Shown: piece by piece, positions 53,724 through 64,000 of the stretch
How positions within the stretch are numbered: position 1 is the first letter of the stretch
How the letters are laid out: each line of letters starts with the position of its first letter
Source: Puccinia triticina
Taxonomy: Eukaryota > Basidiomycota > Pucciniomycetes > Pucciniales > Pucciniaceae
Direction: 5' to 3'
NCBI RefSeq assembly: GCF_026914185.1
Contig: NC_070561.1
Coordinates: 5,146,001 to 5,210,000 of the forward strand
DNA: 64,000 nucleotides
Notes under the pieces: generated by a model
What the model saw: the letters and a program-made list of their open reading frames with translations, nothing else
Told to the model about the DNA's origin: nothing
The model's database searches: none
Position numbers and translations under genes: made by a program

Positions 53724-55974
53724 TCAATTGTGAACCCAGCTGCTTAAAATTTGATGTGGATGAAACATATCATGAAACTCCTTTGGATGATTGAATTGGT
53801 ACCAACTTGTCAGAACAAATGCAGCAGTATGTGCAACATTTGGAAAAGGATTTGTGGGTGAAGTAGAGTAGTAATGAATCAACAACAATTGAACCACCCC
53901 AAAAAGCGGACTTCCAGCAAGCATGTGTCCCACCAGAGTTGAATAATCAGTATTCTTTGGGACTTTTCCAAACAAAGGGTAGCCTTCCTCTGGGTTTCTT
54001 AACTCTTTGCCAATCCAATTTATCACATCAGTTCTCCTCTTTTGCTGCTCATTTCTTGGTAATTTCAAAGGCTCCAGAATCTTCACGTGGAGCATCTCAA
54101 CCACCTTAAATAAATTTTTATAAGCCACCAGAAATGGTCGAATTTGGTATGGGCAGTTATTTTCATTTGGAGGAGGTTGCAAAATTTGCAAATATTCTAA
54201 AGTTTCACTTTCCTTTTCCAAAAGCAAAATAATTGGTAAGTATTTATGCTTTAGTTTCACATTTGCTTGGTGTCTCTTTTGTTCTTTTGATCTGAATGCG
54301 ACCTCAAAAGCTAAAACAGTATCTTGAAAGATTGTGTAGCTGAGGTCATCTACCATCCATTTTTTTCCATCTTGATTGATTATTCTTTCCACTAGTGCAT
54401 CACCGGATGATAGGTTCAAAACATATTTATATCTTTGCTGGAAATAAGGCTCCACAAGAGCTTGAAAAAATGCATCTGTTTGCTGAGTTGTTTTGGGCTG
54501 GCTTCTCAATGCTGATGGATCATATGTGAAAACAAGAAACAGTTTCCAAATGAAACAAGCAAGAGATCACGTGATTTATAGGGAAATGAATCAGTTCATC
54601 AGAAATCCCACACTGTTTCTTTCTTAAATAAAATCACCTACTTTCATGAGATCCGCCATAAGATTTTATCAAGAAAGATGCCAAACTTGCAAGTTGAATC
54701 TGGTCATCTGGATTGTGGGAGAAATACCTCGCCAAAAATCCCTGTGTCTCTGCCCACTGATGTTTTGAAAATTCTTCTTGCCAAACTATGGTTGTATGTC
54801 CCCAGAGTGGAACAGCCTCAGGTTTACCAGGGTAGAAGATTTCTTGGTCCAGCTGGTTGAGTATTCCTCTTACATCCACTTCCTGCTCACCTGTAATCTG
54901 GAACTGTTCTGAGTGGGAAAGATATATCTGCAAGATCAACTTTTTATACAGTGATTTCATCATTTTTAAGTCCTGAGTTTTCTTTCCGGTTTTGTCAGCA
55001 ATTCGTATGGCAGTGAACCCATTTTCTTCCTTCCTGGTCCTACAAAGAATTGGTAATGTTGGATGTAAATTTTTCCATTCTGTTTTCCAGTGGCGGCCTC
55101 TCAAATAATCCATCGGAAGCTTCATCTCCACTGCCTTGATGTATTCGTCTATGATTGGTTTTGCAATTTCATCCCCCATTTGAAGAGGACTAGTGGTTAG
55201 ACTGGATGGTATTGTCAACCCAATATGATTTCTTTCTACTTTATTCAAAGGTTGGCTGATATGAGGTTTGTTGTTAGCCAGTAGTTCTGCCATAGTTTGG
55301 TCATTTTGAGGGGGGTGACCTGTCGTGCTGATTCCCAATTCATCAAGCAGCATGAATATTTCGTCTTGAGTTGGGATGTGGCCTTCATCAACTTCACCCT
55401 CACCGCTTGAGCTAGGGCCATTAGGAACTAGAGGATTTCCGTGAGCAAGGGTTATGCTTCTTGCTCGCTTAAAGAGGATAGGTTGCTTACCTGACTGAAA
55501 GTTGCCATCATATTTACGATCATGCAACGAGCCTGACTTCAATTTTGAATCAGATGCCATTTCTTGGGGCGAAGACGGATGCCCTTGACTATGTTTTACG
55601 CGCTTTCGAGAGCCTACCTCTTCATCGATCCTCCGAATCCGAGGATCAACTTGAAAATCAGGCCGGAATAGTTCGTCAATAGTGGCAGAGGCTTGGGACG
55701 AGTCGCGAATATCCTGTCCTGTTAGCGTTGACTGTAACATGGAATGCCCAGGGCAGATTGTAAACCCCGCTGTCATCCTTGACTCGTTGGGCTCCGAAGC
55801 CCAGTTGAATAGGGGACCGTCATGCCAGCTGGAAACAAGTTCAGTGTTTAGATTGTTTGGCTCAGCGGAAGGCCCTCGCACCCACCGATGGTCTTCAAAG
55901 TCGCGAAGGTAGGCCGAAATTGCACTTCGTGCCCGTAAAGTGAGGAACAAAGGATACAATCGCAGAGAGATCAT
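53724..55974 (-). CDS. Secreted orphan-family protein with NLS-like motif, copy B
   Basis: Two exons, 55974-54642 and 54511-53724, 2121 nt, 706 residues. Signal peptide MISLRLYPLFLTLRARSAIS; RKRVK near residues 123-127. Paralogue of 47206-49381 over its whole length. The intron acceptor used in copy A is lost here (CACATATGATCC instead of CACATAGATGATC). The next AG, in CCATCAG 12 nt further on, keeps the frame and drops four codons. It has an extra insertion around residues 103-120. No known domain recognised. Confidence 0.78.
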
Positions 55975-55984
55975 GTCGTAGAGA

Positions 55985-57150
55985 AAAAAACGGCTGAGAC
56001 CGTGACACAAGCAAACCACCAATTTATTTCTTCAAGACGAAGCCGCTTCTGTCCGCTGAGATAAGCTTATCCTACAAGAAACTGAATGAATTTCCTGTTT
56101 CAAGAACTACAAGAAGGAAATGGATGACAATCAATGACAATCGACCTACGTTACACGTATGGAGACATTTGAGGCAAACTTTAAGAGATCGCACACCATT
56201 GGTTGGCATCCATCCTGCCCACTTGATCCTTCCCCAAACTCAGCCAAGTCGCTCTTTTGCCTGCCTGCAGCTTTACCAAAGGTATGTATGAGAGCAACTC
56301 CACCGTGGGCGCCAAACTGGTTGCTATCCCAGGTTTAGTGGATGACTTCCTGTTGCCTAAATGGCTAGATTTAGCGGGAGCCGCTAAACCTTGTTTGCTA
56401 ACTCAATCTTGGTCAATTTTCACCAGAGTAAGGTTTAACCTTGCCTTCTAGATATAGCTTTTTGGCCCCCGGGAAATCATCCAGTGCCCCGCCGCAAGTC
56501 ATTTGGGTTGCCATTGACCTCGGGCTGAAGCTGGGGGAGGAGTGGATACTCCTGTAGGCTGTAGCCTCAATCCCGCCCGCAACACCTCACCCTCCCATGG
56601 CAACAATGGTTAGTTGCAATATGTTACAGTATTTGGCATATTTTGAATTGTAACTTGTCAGCCTTAGGCCTTAATTATGAACAATAATTGGGACTTAACC
56701 AGTGCTAAGTATAAAACAGCTGCACACCCAGACAATTTTTGCCCAGCTGTAATGAAATAATGGCCAACTGAACTAAAGTATCCAGTGCTAGGGGGCCACC
56801 AGATGCCAGGACAGCCGCTACCATCAAGAAACACATCTGGGATGCTTCGGATGGGTCGGCATGGCGGCTTCTGCAAGGTTAGGCATGCTAGTAGCCTTGC
56901 CCCGGCTGCATTGCACCAACCGCAGAGAGCGACTTGGGCCCAATCACCCTAATTTGGTGTGGATCCTGATGGTGGCAATTCACCATTTTTGGTGGTGCAA
57001 ATCTTTGGACCTGTTTCATCTCAGCATTCTTTCACCCAAAAACGCTGCCCTTGGGTTATTTTGAAGCCCTCCATCTGACCTTCAATCCTACATATTTTTA
57101 TTTTCATCATCCATCACATCACAAAGATACGGGGGATTAAAAACCCCCTG
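55985..57150. other. Upstream of copy B and intergenic
   Basis: CCAAACTCAGCCAAGTCGCT with TTTTGCCTGCC at 56233-56265 resembles the Mutator-like MITE terminus, but no second end was found. The rest has no recognised gene. Confidence 0.4.
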
Positions 57151-57159
57151 TTGGCCAAC

Positions 57160-57286
57160 TGTGAGCCTGAGTCTCTATAGTGACAGCAGGACACAAGAAA
57201 GAAGAGGGGAATATTTGGATTTCTTTGGATAAAGAAGATACAAATATGAGAGAGAGAGAGAGAGAAAGAGAGAGAGATAGAGAGAA

Positions 57287-57317
<31 letters not shown>

Positions 57318-58141
57318 AAGAAACTGAGCAGATTCAAGATTAAGCAGATTTTCAAGATTATTCTGGTGGGAATGCACATCCACTGGCAATGCTACCTCTT
57401 TAGAAGAGTGCTGCCAAGCTGTGCTAGAGAGTGCAACAGCCTCCTCTCACCAAAGAAACGTGGAGGGCTTCTGGATTAGACAAGTTTAATCCAGCCACAA
57501 TTTTTTAGCTTCCTTCTGGATAGTCAAGGTTCTTTAAAGGGAAACCTATGTGGTTTGTTTCTTACAAAAACCACAGAAAAAGAATGATGTTAAGCAGGGG
57601 CAGCCCTGTGATCAAGGATAAGGCAAAGGCCAGCAAAGAAGAGCAGATCAAGCAGACACAGAGTTGTACCTCTGAGATAAACAAGGTTCAGTGAAAGAGG
57701 TTACTTACTGTCAATATCCTAGGCGCCTGTGACGGTAGGTATACTGGGAGCGTGGTAATCTCTTTGGTGGTGATCCTGGGGTTATCTGGGGTGTGGTTCT
57801 GGTGTGCTGGAGTCTGTAGATCCGCCTCAGGCAAGGGGAATCCTGAATACAAAAATTTTCACAGTTTGCTTATTCAATTTAAATATGTACATGTGGTTTG
57901 GCGCGCCTGGTAGCGCTGACACGTCATGACTGCGCATGCGCGCTACAACTCAATAACTCAGGGAAGGAGTAGAGTTACAAAGAATTGGTAAGGTGTAACT
58001 AGGGTTAAAATTGCATGAGGAAACAGAATATGAAGTCAAAACAAGTTTATCTCTTAAGATAAAAAAGATATAAATTAATTCATATGTAAAAAGTAGAAAA
58101 AGGCAGACTTTAGGTCAGCTGAGTTGACTCTAAGGCTGACA
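57160..58141 (+). repeat. Solo LTR, 982 bp
   Basis: From TGTGAGCCTGAGTCTC to CTAAGGCTGACA, with a perfect 5-bp duplication CCAAC (57155-57159, 58142-58146). No internal region. A GA microsatellite (57246-57325) lies inside it. Other copies: 30727-32876 (inverted, interrupted) and 19111-19455 (fragment). Confidence 0.9.
57246..57325. repeat. (GA)n microsatellite
   Basis: About 80 bp of GAGAGA with a few AAAG and ATAG interruptions. The same position in the other LTR copies has shorter runs, so it is expanding within the family. Confidence 0.9.
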
Positions 58142-58510
58142 CCAACCTTCACCAGCATGGGGCTACAGGAGACCTGTCAACCTCTCCAATACATAGGGAA
58201 TAGTTCACCAGGCCATCCTCAGATCTTTGATGTTTTCATCAGATTTGGAAGTGGCCAGTTTTTCAAAGGAAGAGATGATAAATAGATGGCTAAATAAACA
58301 GCATGCAAAGTAGCAAGACCCTCAAACCTCCAGAGAGCTACACTTCAGTACACATTTCCATAGGTCATGTAGTGAAAAAACCAGTCTTTTTGGGTCAAAA
58401 TCCCACAGGATCCACACCCAATCTGGAGCTTTGGGGGCAAGCCTCTCTGCGAGACAGAGACCCCATGGGGCAGGCCTCTGGTGAGCTTGTGGAAGTCTCT
58501 ACTGCTACAG

Positions 58511-58700
58511 GAGCCGGACAGCCCTGGTTGCTAAGCAACCCCCCCGAAGGAGGGAATTGAGTCTAATAGAGACTTACTAAGTTACAAGGGCGTCACAGTT
58601 GGCCAGGTGGACAGCCCTGGTTACTGAGAAACCCCCCCAAAGGAGGGAATTGAGTCGAATAGAGACTTACTAAGTTACAACCATGTCACAGTTGGCCAGT
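58511..58700. repeat. 93-bp tandem duplication
   Basis: GGACAGCCCTGGTT..CCCCCC(G/A)AAGGAGGGAATTGAG and TAGAGACTTACTAAGTTACA occur twice with a 93-bp period and few differences. Confidence 0.8.
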
Positions 58701-58739
58701 TAGCCAACTTTTGGTTGGCTGCTACGCCTTTGTATCCAT

Positions 58740-61230
58740 CTCCGGAGAGGTAAAAAGTTTGGCAGGGAGCATCATGCAGGACTCTTCAAAGAAAAACCTT
58801 CAAAATTGCATCAGCAGGAATTTTTGTGAGATCACAAAAATCCAAAAATCTTACTCTTCAAGATTGAAATAAAGTTGATTCTTGGCCTCTCAAACAGGGT
58901 CCCTCCTTCAAAAAATTCCTCAAAGTTTTATCTATTTCCTATCCTGGGATGGCATTCTTGTCCTCTATTGATTAAACTAAAGCTTAGGGCGGCTGCGCCG
59001 CTGAACTTTCAGGGGAACAGTTAGATGATCAGATGAGTTCCTCTTGTGATTTGGAGCCCACAAAGCTAAATTACAATGCAAAAATCCACAATTTTTGGGC
59101 TAAATTTCCCTGCAAAAAACTGTAATTTTTGGGACCAAAAAAAACATGTGGGGGTCCAAGATTAGTCTAACCCACAATATCTGTGGATCCCAGATTTCAC
59201 AGGGAGTCCTCCATCAGCCTCATTATCTGACAATTCCAACTTTTCCAACCCCTTGCCATATGTTCAGTCTGGTGTGTATGGTGTGTGTACACACAAAGGT
59301 GATGATGATTGTGAAGGTCATGAGAGAAGACAAGAGGGAATACATAAAAAACATATTTATGTAGATAGTGGAGGACTTCCGGACAATCTGGGACCCCTTT
59401 CCAGACCAGATCTGAGCCAAAAAATTTCAGATTTTGCAGGGAAATTTAGGCATTAGGACTCTGGGAGCCTCACAGATTGCAACAGGAAGTCCTACAGTGT
59501 ATCCAAAAAACAAAACTAAAGGCAACCTAAGTAGAAACAGATAATATGCCACTGCCAGATGAAATCATATATGATCATGAAAAAGAAAGGAGAAGGGTGA
59601 TAACAAGCAGGTGATCACACTCCTCATCTGAAATAGCAACCACAAAAAAAAGGGCAAGAGGTGAAGACAGAAGAGAGAGAGTGTGGTAACAGAGAGAGGC
59701 AATAGAGAGAGGAATGGGGAAAGAAAGCCACACACAAAAACAGAAAACAGAGACAGCCAATTATATAGGAAGATGAGGAGTGTGCAAGTAAAGGCTCAAG
59801 GCCATGAAATTCTCTCAGATAGAGGAGTGTGGTCCCATCACTCAACCATGTCTCGGAAATAAGACACAATCCTTGTCCTTACAGCCTCCACAGGTCCTTG
59901 CAGACAACCCTTGAAGTCAGGCTCCGCAACACCAGCAACCTTGAAGACCAGTTCCTAGCTAGGAAAGAAAAAAAAGGAGCTGGTTGACAGTCACTCCACC
60001 AACTCAATCACCGGGCCAAATCCCTTCATTATGGTTTCCCTATTGATAAGCATCCAGCCTGTTTTGATCTCCTTTTTCACTGTCAGCCCTTCATACTTTT
60101 CCTCCACCTTGACCTGGACATTCTCCCTCTTGAGGACCAGTCACTCAAAGAGTATGATAGCAAGGCAGATGTTTTCCTTTTTCTTCTTGACACTTTTCTC
60201 AACAGTTGCGGCGATTAGTTGGGGATGCCGGGAGGGAGAGACCTTGTTGAAGGAGGAAAACGCTTTGGCAACCAAGCATGAAATAACTGAACAACTGGGA
60301 CTATCACAGCTCTCTGTACAGAGTCGTCTGACACCTCATCCGGCCTGTGCGCGCCTTCTTCTCCTTTCCTCTTGCCCGTTGTTGTGGTGAACATTGTAGT
60401 GGTTTCGCAGGGCAGAGGTAGAGTACGGTGGGATTACTTAAACTGTGAAACCTCTGCGCCCAACGACCAGCAGTGGAAAATCAACCTAAGCAAGCACAGC
60501 GTGGGGGACAGCACAACCTCGTAAGTGCACATTGAATTAACAAGAATTCTGGTTTTTAACCCCATCAAACTGAACAGTGGCTGGTGGTTTGCTGTGGTCT
60601 CAATAAACAAGAGCGTATTCCGAGATGAAGGGGAACTGTTAAATTTTGTTATCCAATCATATTTTGCTTATTCTAGACTGTTGTCTCCGCGCCTAAGCTG
60701 GAGTGACACCAAACAGCTGTGATCTCCTCAGACAGCACTCAAATCCACCCAGAAAATTGCTTGGAAATGTTGTTGCCCAGAAAATGTTGCATCATCTTGG
60801 CTTCAGGACACCTGCTTGGGTTGACTCATCAGTATTTCAACTCTACCAGGTGGAGGTGAAGGGGAAAATGAAGTTCCAACTGTTGATTTAATCTGGTGAG
60901 AAGACCAACGAGTTGCATGGTGTGAGCGCTGAGGGTGCGGGCCGTGGTTAGCGGCTTGGAATTGAAGAGCATGCGTCTGCGGCAATTGAGACTGTGGGGA
61001 GTACGTATGGGCCCGCAACGGTTGCGGCGAAGGCAGCAAAGCGCCTGCAGCCAAGACAGTCATTGTCCTGGGCTGTTGATGGGGTTTCTGGATGGGTGTA
61101 CTGGCCGTTGCGCTGGATGGGCGGAGTTACTGGGCTTGGGCAGGGGCTGGGGCGGTGATATTGGCGATGGCCTGGTGGTAGTGGGTGGCGGCGTGAGCGC
61201 GAATAGAGTGGAGACGGTGTTTGAGTACCT
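58740..61230. other. Long stretch without a convincing gene
   Basis: Contains TTTCCCTGCAAAAAACTGT and TTTTGCAGGGAAATTTAGG inverted relative to each other (59107 and 59433), possibly ends of a decayed element. A plus-strand frame at 60031-60390 has an internal hydrophobic segment (MFSFFFLTLFSTVAAIS) that could be a signal peptide, and one at 60935-61249 is glycine-rich; neither has family support. Confidence 0.35.
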
Positions 61231-61240
61231 GGGACATGGC

Positions 61241-62311
61241 CGAACTTAACACAAGCGTACCCTCCTTGGGGGAGTGTAGCGACCTCCAAAGGAGGGACTT
61301 GCCTCTAAAGTCGCATGTCTCGCCCTACAGGATTGAGACAAATGGCAGGGAGCAACAATGGGAAGTTACGTTATCCAGTTTGCTTAGGTGTGATTTAGTT
61401 ATCCAGTCCTCTGGGGTGTGAAATCCAACATAAATTCAATCTGTGGGTGTCAAAAGAAAGGCTGAATATTGATTAACAGTATGGTCCCACTTTTTTTCCA
61501 AGATACTCCTATTTTTGATGTTGAAATATCACTTTTGTGACCAAAAATCAGTTATCTGGGTAACTTAGACCAGATAACTGATATTTGGTCACAAAAGCGT
61601 TATTTTAACATCAAAAATAGGATTTCCTTGAAATGAATTGGGATCCATATTGTTAATCAACATTAAACCTTTCTCTTGACACCCACAGATTCAATTTATG
61701 TTGGATTTCACACCACATAGGACTGGATAACTAAATCACACTGAGGCAAACTGTATAACGTAACTTCCCATTGTTGCAGGGAGGACCCTACGCTCCCCCA
61801 TTTTCCCCAATATCTCCCTGTTTCCTTTTGATTCATCCCACGCCCTTTGCACCATTGGAATGGCAAGCTTCTTAGCTTATTTTCCCCCACTTCAAACTCC
61901 CCCGTATCCATCCCCCCTTGTAAGAAATGTCCTGTAAATGTTGTTACATGGTGGATTTCTGTACCCAATCCCCACCTTCGAGCCCGCGCGGGCTCAGGGA
62001 ATTTCAAATTTTGAGCTCAAAAACCGCTGGATCACCTCTCCAGAACCACTTCACAGTAGGTGGAGTGGGTTAGTAATTATGTGTGTCAGCTAGGTAAAAA
62101 AATGTGAAATGGAAGCTGAGATTGCAGGCTACAAGTCTGTCTACTCAGATTTTTTTTAAACTAAAAACTACATTTTTAAAAAAAAATTTGAAAATAAAAT
62201 ATGTGTTTTTTTGCCAAAAATTCTCAAGTCTGTGGGGCCAATGGTGTGACTTTAGAGGTAAGCCTCTCCTTCGGAGACGCTTTGCGCCTCCTCGGAGGCT
62301 TTGTTAAGCTT
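61241..62311. mobile_element. Mutator-like element with hairpin-rich ends
   Basis: Flanked by the 10-bp duplication GGGACATGGC (61231-61240, 62312-62321). Ends CGAACTTAACACAAGCG and, inverted, AAGCTTAACAAAGCCTCC. Inner inverted blocks (GGGACTTGCCTCTAAAGTC at left, inverse of GACTTTAGAGGTAAGCC at right). Terminal hairpins such as CCTCCTCGGAGG and TCTCCTTCGGAGA match the style of 38704-38845. No transposase. Confidence 0.85.
61353..61776. mobile_element. Foldback element, 424 bp
   Basis: Almost the entire sequence is one inverted repeat: CAACAATGGGAAGTTACGTT at left and its near-inverse at right, with arms of about 210 bp. Perfect 7-bp duplication CAGGGAG (61346-61352, 61777-61783). Nested in 61241-62311. 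Confidence 0.88.
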
Positions 62312-62366
62312 GGGACATGGCAAGTGTCTTCCGCAGAGAACCAGCCTGTGAAAGATTGATGAGGAT

Positions 62367-63190
62367 TAAAGCTGTGACCCAGGGTTCGGGACGGGGGGTG
62401 AGACTCATCCCGACGCCCGTATCCGAGTTTACCCGGGAAACACCTGGGTGTTCTTCTTTTTTTTTGTCTGTGTGTCACCAGCGCCCACCAGCGCCAGATA
62501 CTGCTTCTTGAAAAACCCTCAGAACATCTCCCTGAAGCTGCAACGTCATGAAGAGGAAGCAAAACCCAGCTCAACCTAGCCCCAAGCCAGAAACACCAGA
62601 TCCTACTCCGAAAACTGTGATTGAAGTCAACGGATATAGCAACTCAGACCAAGGTAACATTTCTAAAATGCAGAATTTGCACCGTAGTGGTAGTAAAATC
62701 CTTGCTTACTGGAGCGGTCAACAGCAAACTTTTCCAATCTTGTTGAGAATGGCTTGATGCTATCTAGCCATACAAGCTACAAGTGCTGCATTGGAACGTG
62801 TTTTCTCAAACGGACATTGGGTCTGCTCGTGGTCCCGCTCTTCACTCAATCCGGGTAACATCGAACAGCATCTCTGTTTCAAAGGCTGGAACAAATTCTT
62901 TGACGGCCCTGTTCTTTTTTTTTTTTTTTCTTTTCTTCCCTATTGATTGTTGTCTCTCGGCTTCCGCCAAAAAACCTGCAAAAAAAAGTTAAATGAAACT
63001 TAAGGCCCTAGGCTCAAAAAACAAGCACCCAAGCTCAAAAAACAAGGGCAATCTGCCCTTCCCCCCCAATTATTTGTTTCAACAAACACCCGGGTGTTCG
63101 GGTGTTTCCAGGGACCCATCCCGTAGACCAACACCCGGGTGGTACCACCCGTGAAAACACCCGAGGCTTGGGGTTCGGGTCACAGCTTTA
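62367..63190 (+). mobile_element. hAT element with transposase remnant
   Basis: Ends TAAAGCTGTGACCC and exact inverse, flanked by the perfect 8-bp duplication ATGAGGAT (62359-62366, 63191-63198). Subterminal ACACCCGGGTGTT repeats. Contains the transposase C-terminal fragment at 62548-62910. 824 bp in all, so internally deleted. Confidence 0.9.
62548..62910 (+). pseudogene. hAT transposase C-terminal dimerisation domain, fragment with a stop
   Basis: Translation gives ILAYWSGQQQTFPILLRMA, a TGA at 62755-62757, then CYLAIQATSAALERVFSNG and SSLNPGNIEQHLCFKGWNKF. This matches the hAT C-terminal dimerisation region (usual pattern: tryptophan-rich start, FP.L..MA..YLAIQATSA.SERVFS, then a leucine-rich IE..LCLK.W end). 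The first about 80% of a transposase is missing. It is not functional, but it links the flanking ends to the hAT superfamily. Confidence 0.85.
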
Positions 63191-63377
63191 ATGAGGATCT
63201 GGTGTTGCTTCCGTGGCGGTGGAGTTTTTGTTGTGGCGGTAGAAATGTTTTTGTGGCAGTGGTGTTGGTGTTGTTGGTGCCGAGTGAAAGGTCAAACTGT
63301 ACGGCCAGCACGCGGATATATAAATGTGACCTCTGGCCAGTCTGTTTTCCCCCCGGCCCATCCGTTTTTGCTGTAAT

Positions 63378-63538
63378 TATGGTATTAAAAATTGCATATG
63401 TCACTATTTACATAAAATCATAAAGGCAATTTTGGCTGGGAGATGTCAGTGTGCATAAAAATTAAAGTGACATCTCCCAGCCAAAATTGCAGTTTATGAT
63501 TTCATGTAAAAAAATCTTATGCAATTTTGAATACCATA
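63378..63538. mobile_element. 161-bp palindromic MITE, copy B
   Basis: Same length as 51601-51761 and close in sequence when inverted; ends TATGGTATT and AATACCATA, inner arms GGCTGGGAGATGTCA. It lies about 190 bp right of the hAT relic. Confidence 0.85.
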
Positions 63539-63544
63539 AATTCC

Positions 63545-64000
63545 AGCTGGTGGTGCGTCTCACGCTCTCCCGCTGTGGAATATGCATTTGCACAGCCTGG
63601 GGGGTTAAAGATCTGACCCCCCATTATGCATTCTGCCATTGGCGCTGCAGGGGGCCTTCCCCTAAATGTTGTTTGTCCCTCCCGGTGAGTTGGGCGGCAA
63701 TGTGGGCCTGGGTGCAGCAGCTTTGGCTGGTGTTGGGCTAGGTTGCTGTCTGCGATTTTTTGTCCATTTTCAATCTTAAAAGGTTTCAAGCAACTAAGAG
63801 TGTATTGCTGATGAGATGACAATCTCTAACTATAATGATAATTGAAGAAAATGTGGCCGAAGGCCTGAGACTGAAGAAGGGTGAGCTGAAGAAGATCAGG
63901 AGCACAGAATGCTCAGGGACTCAGAACAGCAGATCAGAAGTCTCCAGAGGAGCAAGTCTGACTACTATGGGCTCGGAACTAAGTGAGGGTTGTATTTCAT
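63545..64000. other. Unassigned right end
   Basis: No gene or element end recognised. Confidence 0.4.

Noticed and set aside
60031..60390. Secreted protein gene
   Set aside because: The hydrophobic segment is internal, upstream ATGs are many, and no splice model or family supports it.

Overview
The window looks like nuclear DNA from a basidiomycete, most likely a rust fungus (Pucciniales). Genes are few and intron-rich, with introns of roughly 65-145 nt. They sit in a sea of LTR retroelements, hAT-, Mutator-, CACTA- and Harbinger-type non-autonomous DNA elements, and minisatellites. The rust assignment is inferred from gene content (a thaumatin-like protein, secreted orphan families) and repeat load; no ribosomal or mitochondrial marker is present to confirm it.

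Layout. 1-2817: right part of a minus-strand gag-pol LTR retroelement. 4904-6476: an intact AAMP/Sqt1-type WD40 gene with a Mutator-like MITE just upstream. 7678-12367: a composite repeat island with palindromic minisatellites, a solo LTR and a hAT element. 14190-15800: two inverted hAT copies. 17492-17746: a small cysteine-rich candidate secreted protein. 20336-22218: a MITE interrupted by a minisatellite-bearing TIR element. 22710-27442: a complete, very young LTR element with one long Gag-like ORF. 28037-32876: nested DNA elements and LTRs. 33695-34253: Harbinger-like MITE and a tRNA-like sequence. 35891-37287: thaumatin-like gene with nine exons. 38041-38979: minisatellite element with a nested hairpin MITE. 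39571-43087: a large 2OG-Fe(II) oxygenase gene with a MITE inside one coding exon. 44294-46225: a proline/serine-rich coiled-coil protein. 47206-49381 and 53724-55974: two paralogous secreted proteins with nuclear-localisation-like motifs. 57160-58141: solo LTR. 61241-63538: Mutator-like element, foldback element, hAT relic with transposase C-terminus, and a 161-bp palindromic MITE.

For the five main spliced genes (WD40, thaumatin-like, 2OG oxygenase, two secreted paralogues) I placed exon junctions by hand. In each case the summed exon length is an exact multiple of three, which supports the models. The genes do not form a pathway; they are single islands between mobile elements. The most notable signals are: (1) self-complementary minisatellites inside several DNA elements with unrelated termini; (2) a 50-nt primer-binding region equal to the whole 3' half of mature tRNA-Tyr in two diverged LTR elements; (3) a MITE that splits the metal-binding region of the oxygenase so that the only frame-keeping splice I found would delete its H-x-D motif; (4) tandem-family secreted proteins carrying NLS-like motifs.
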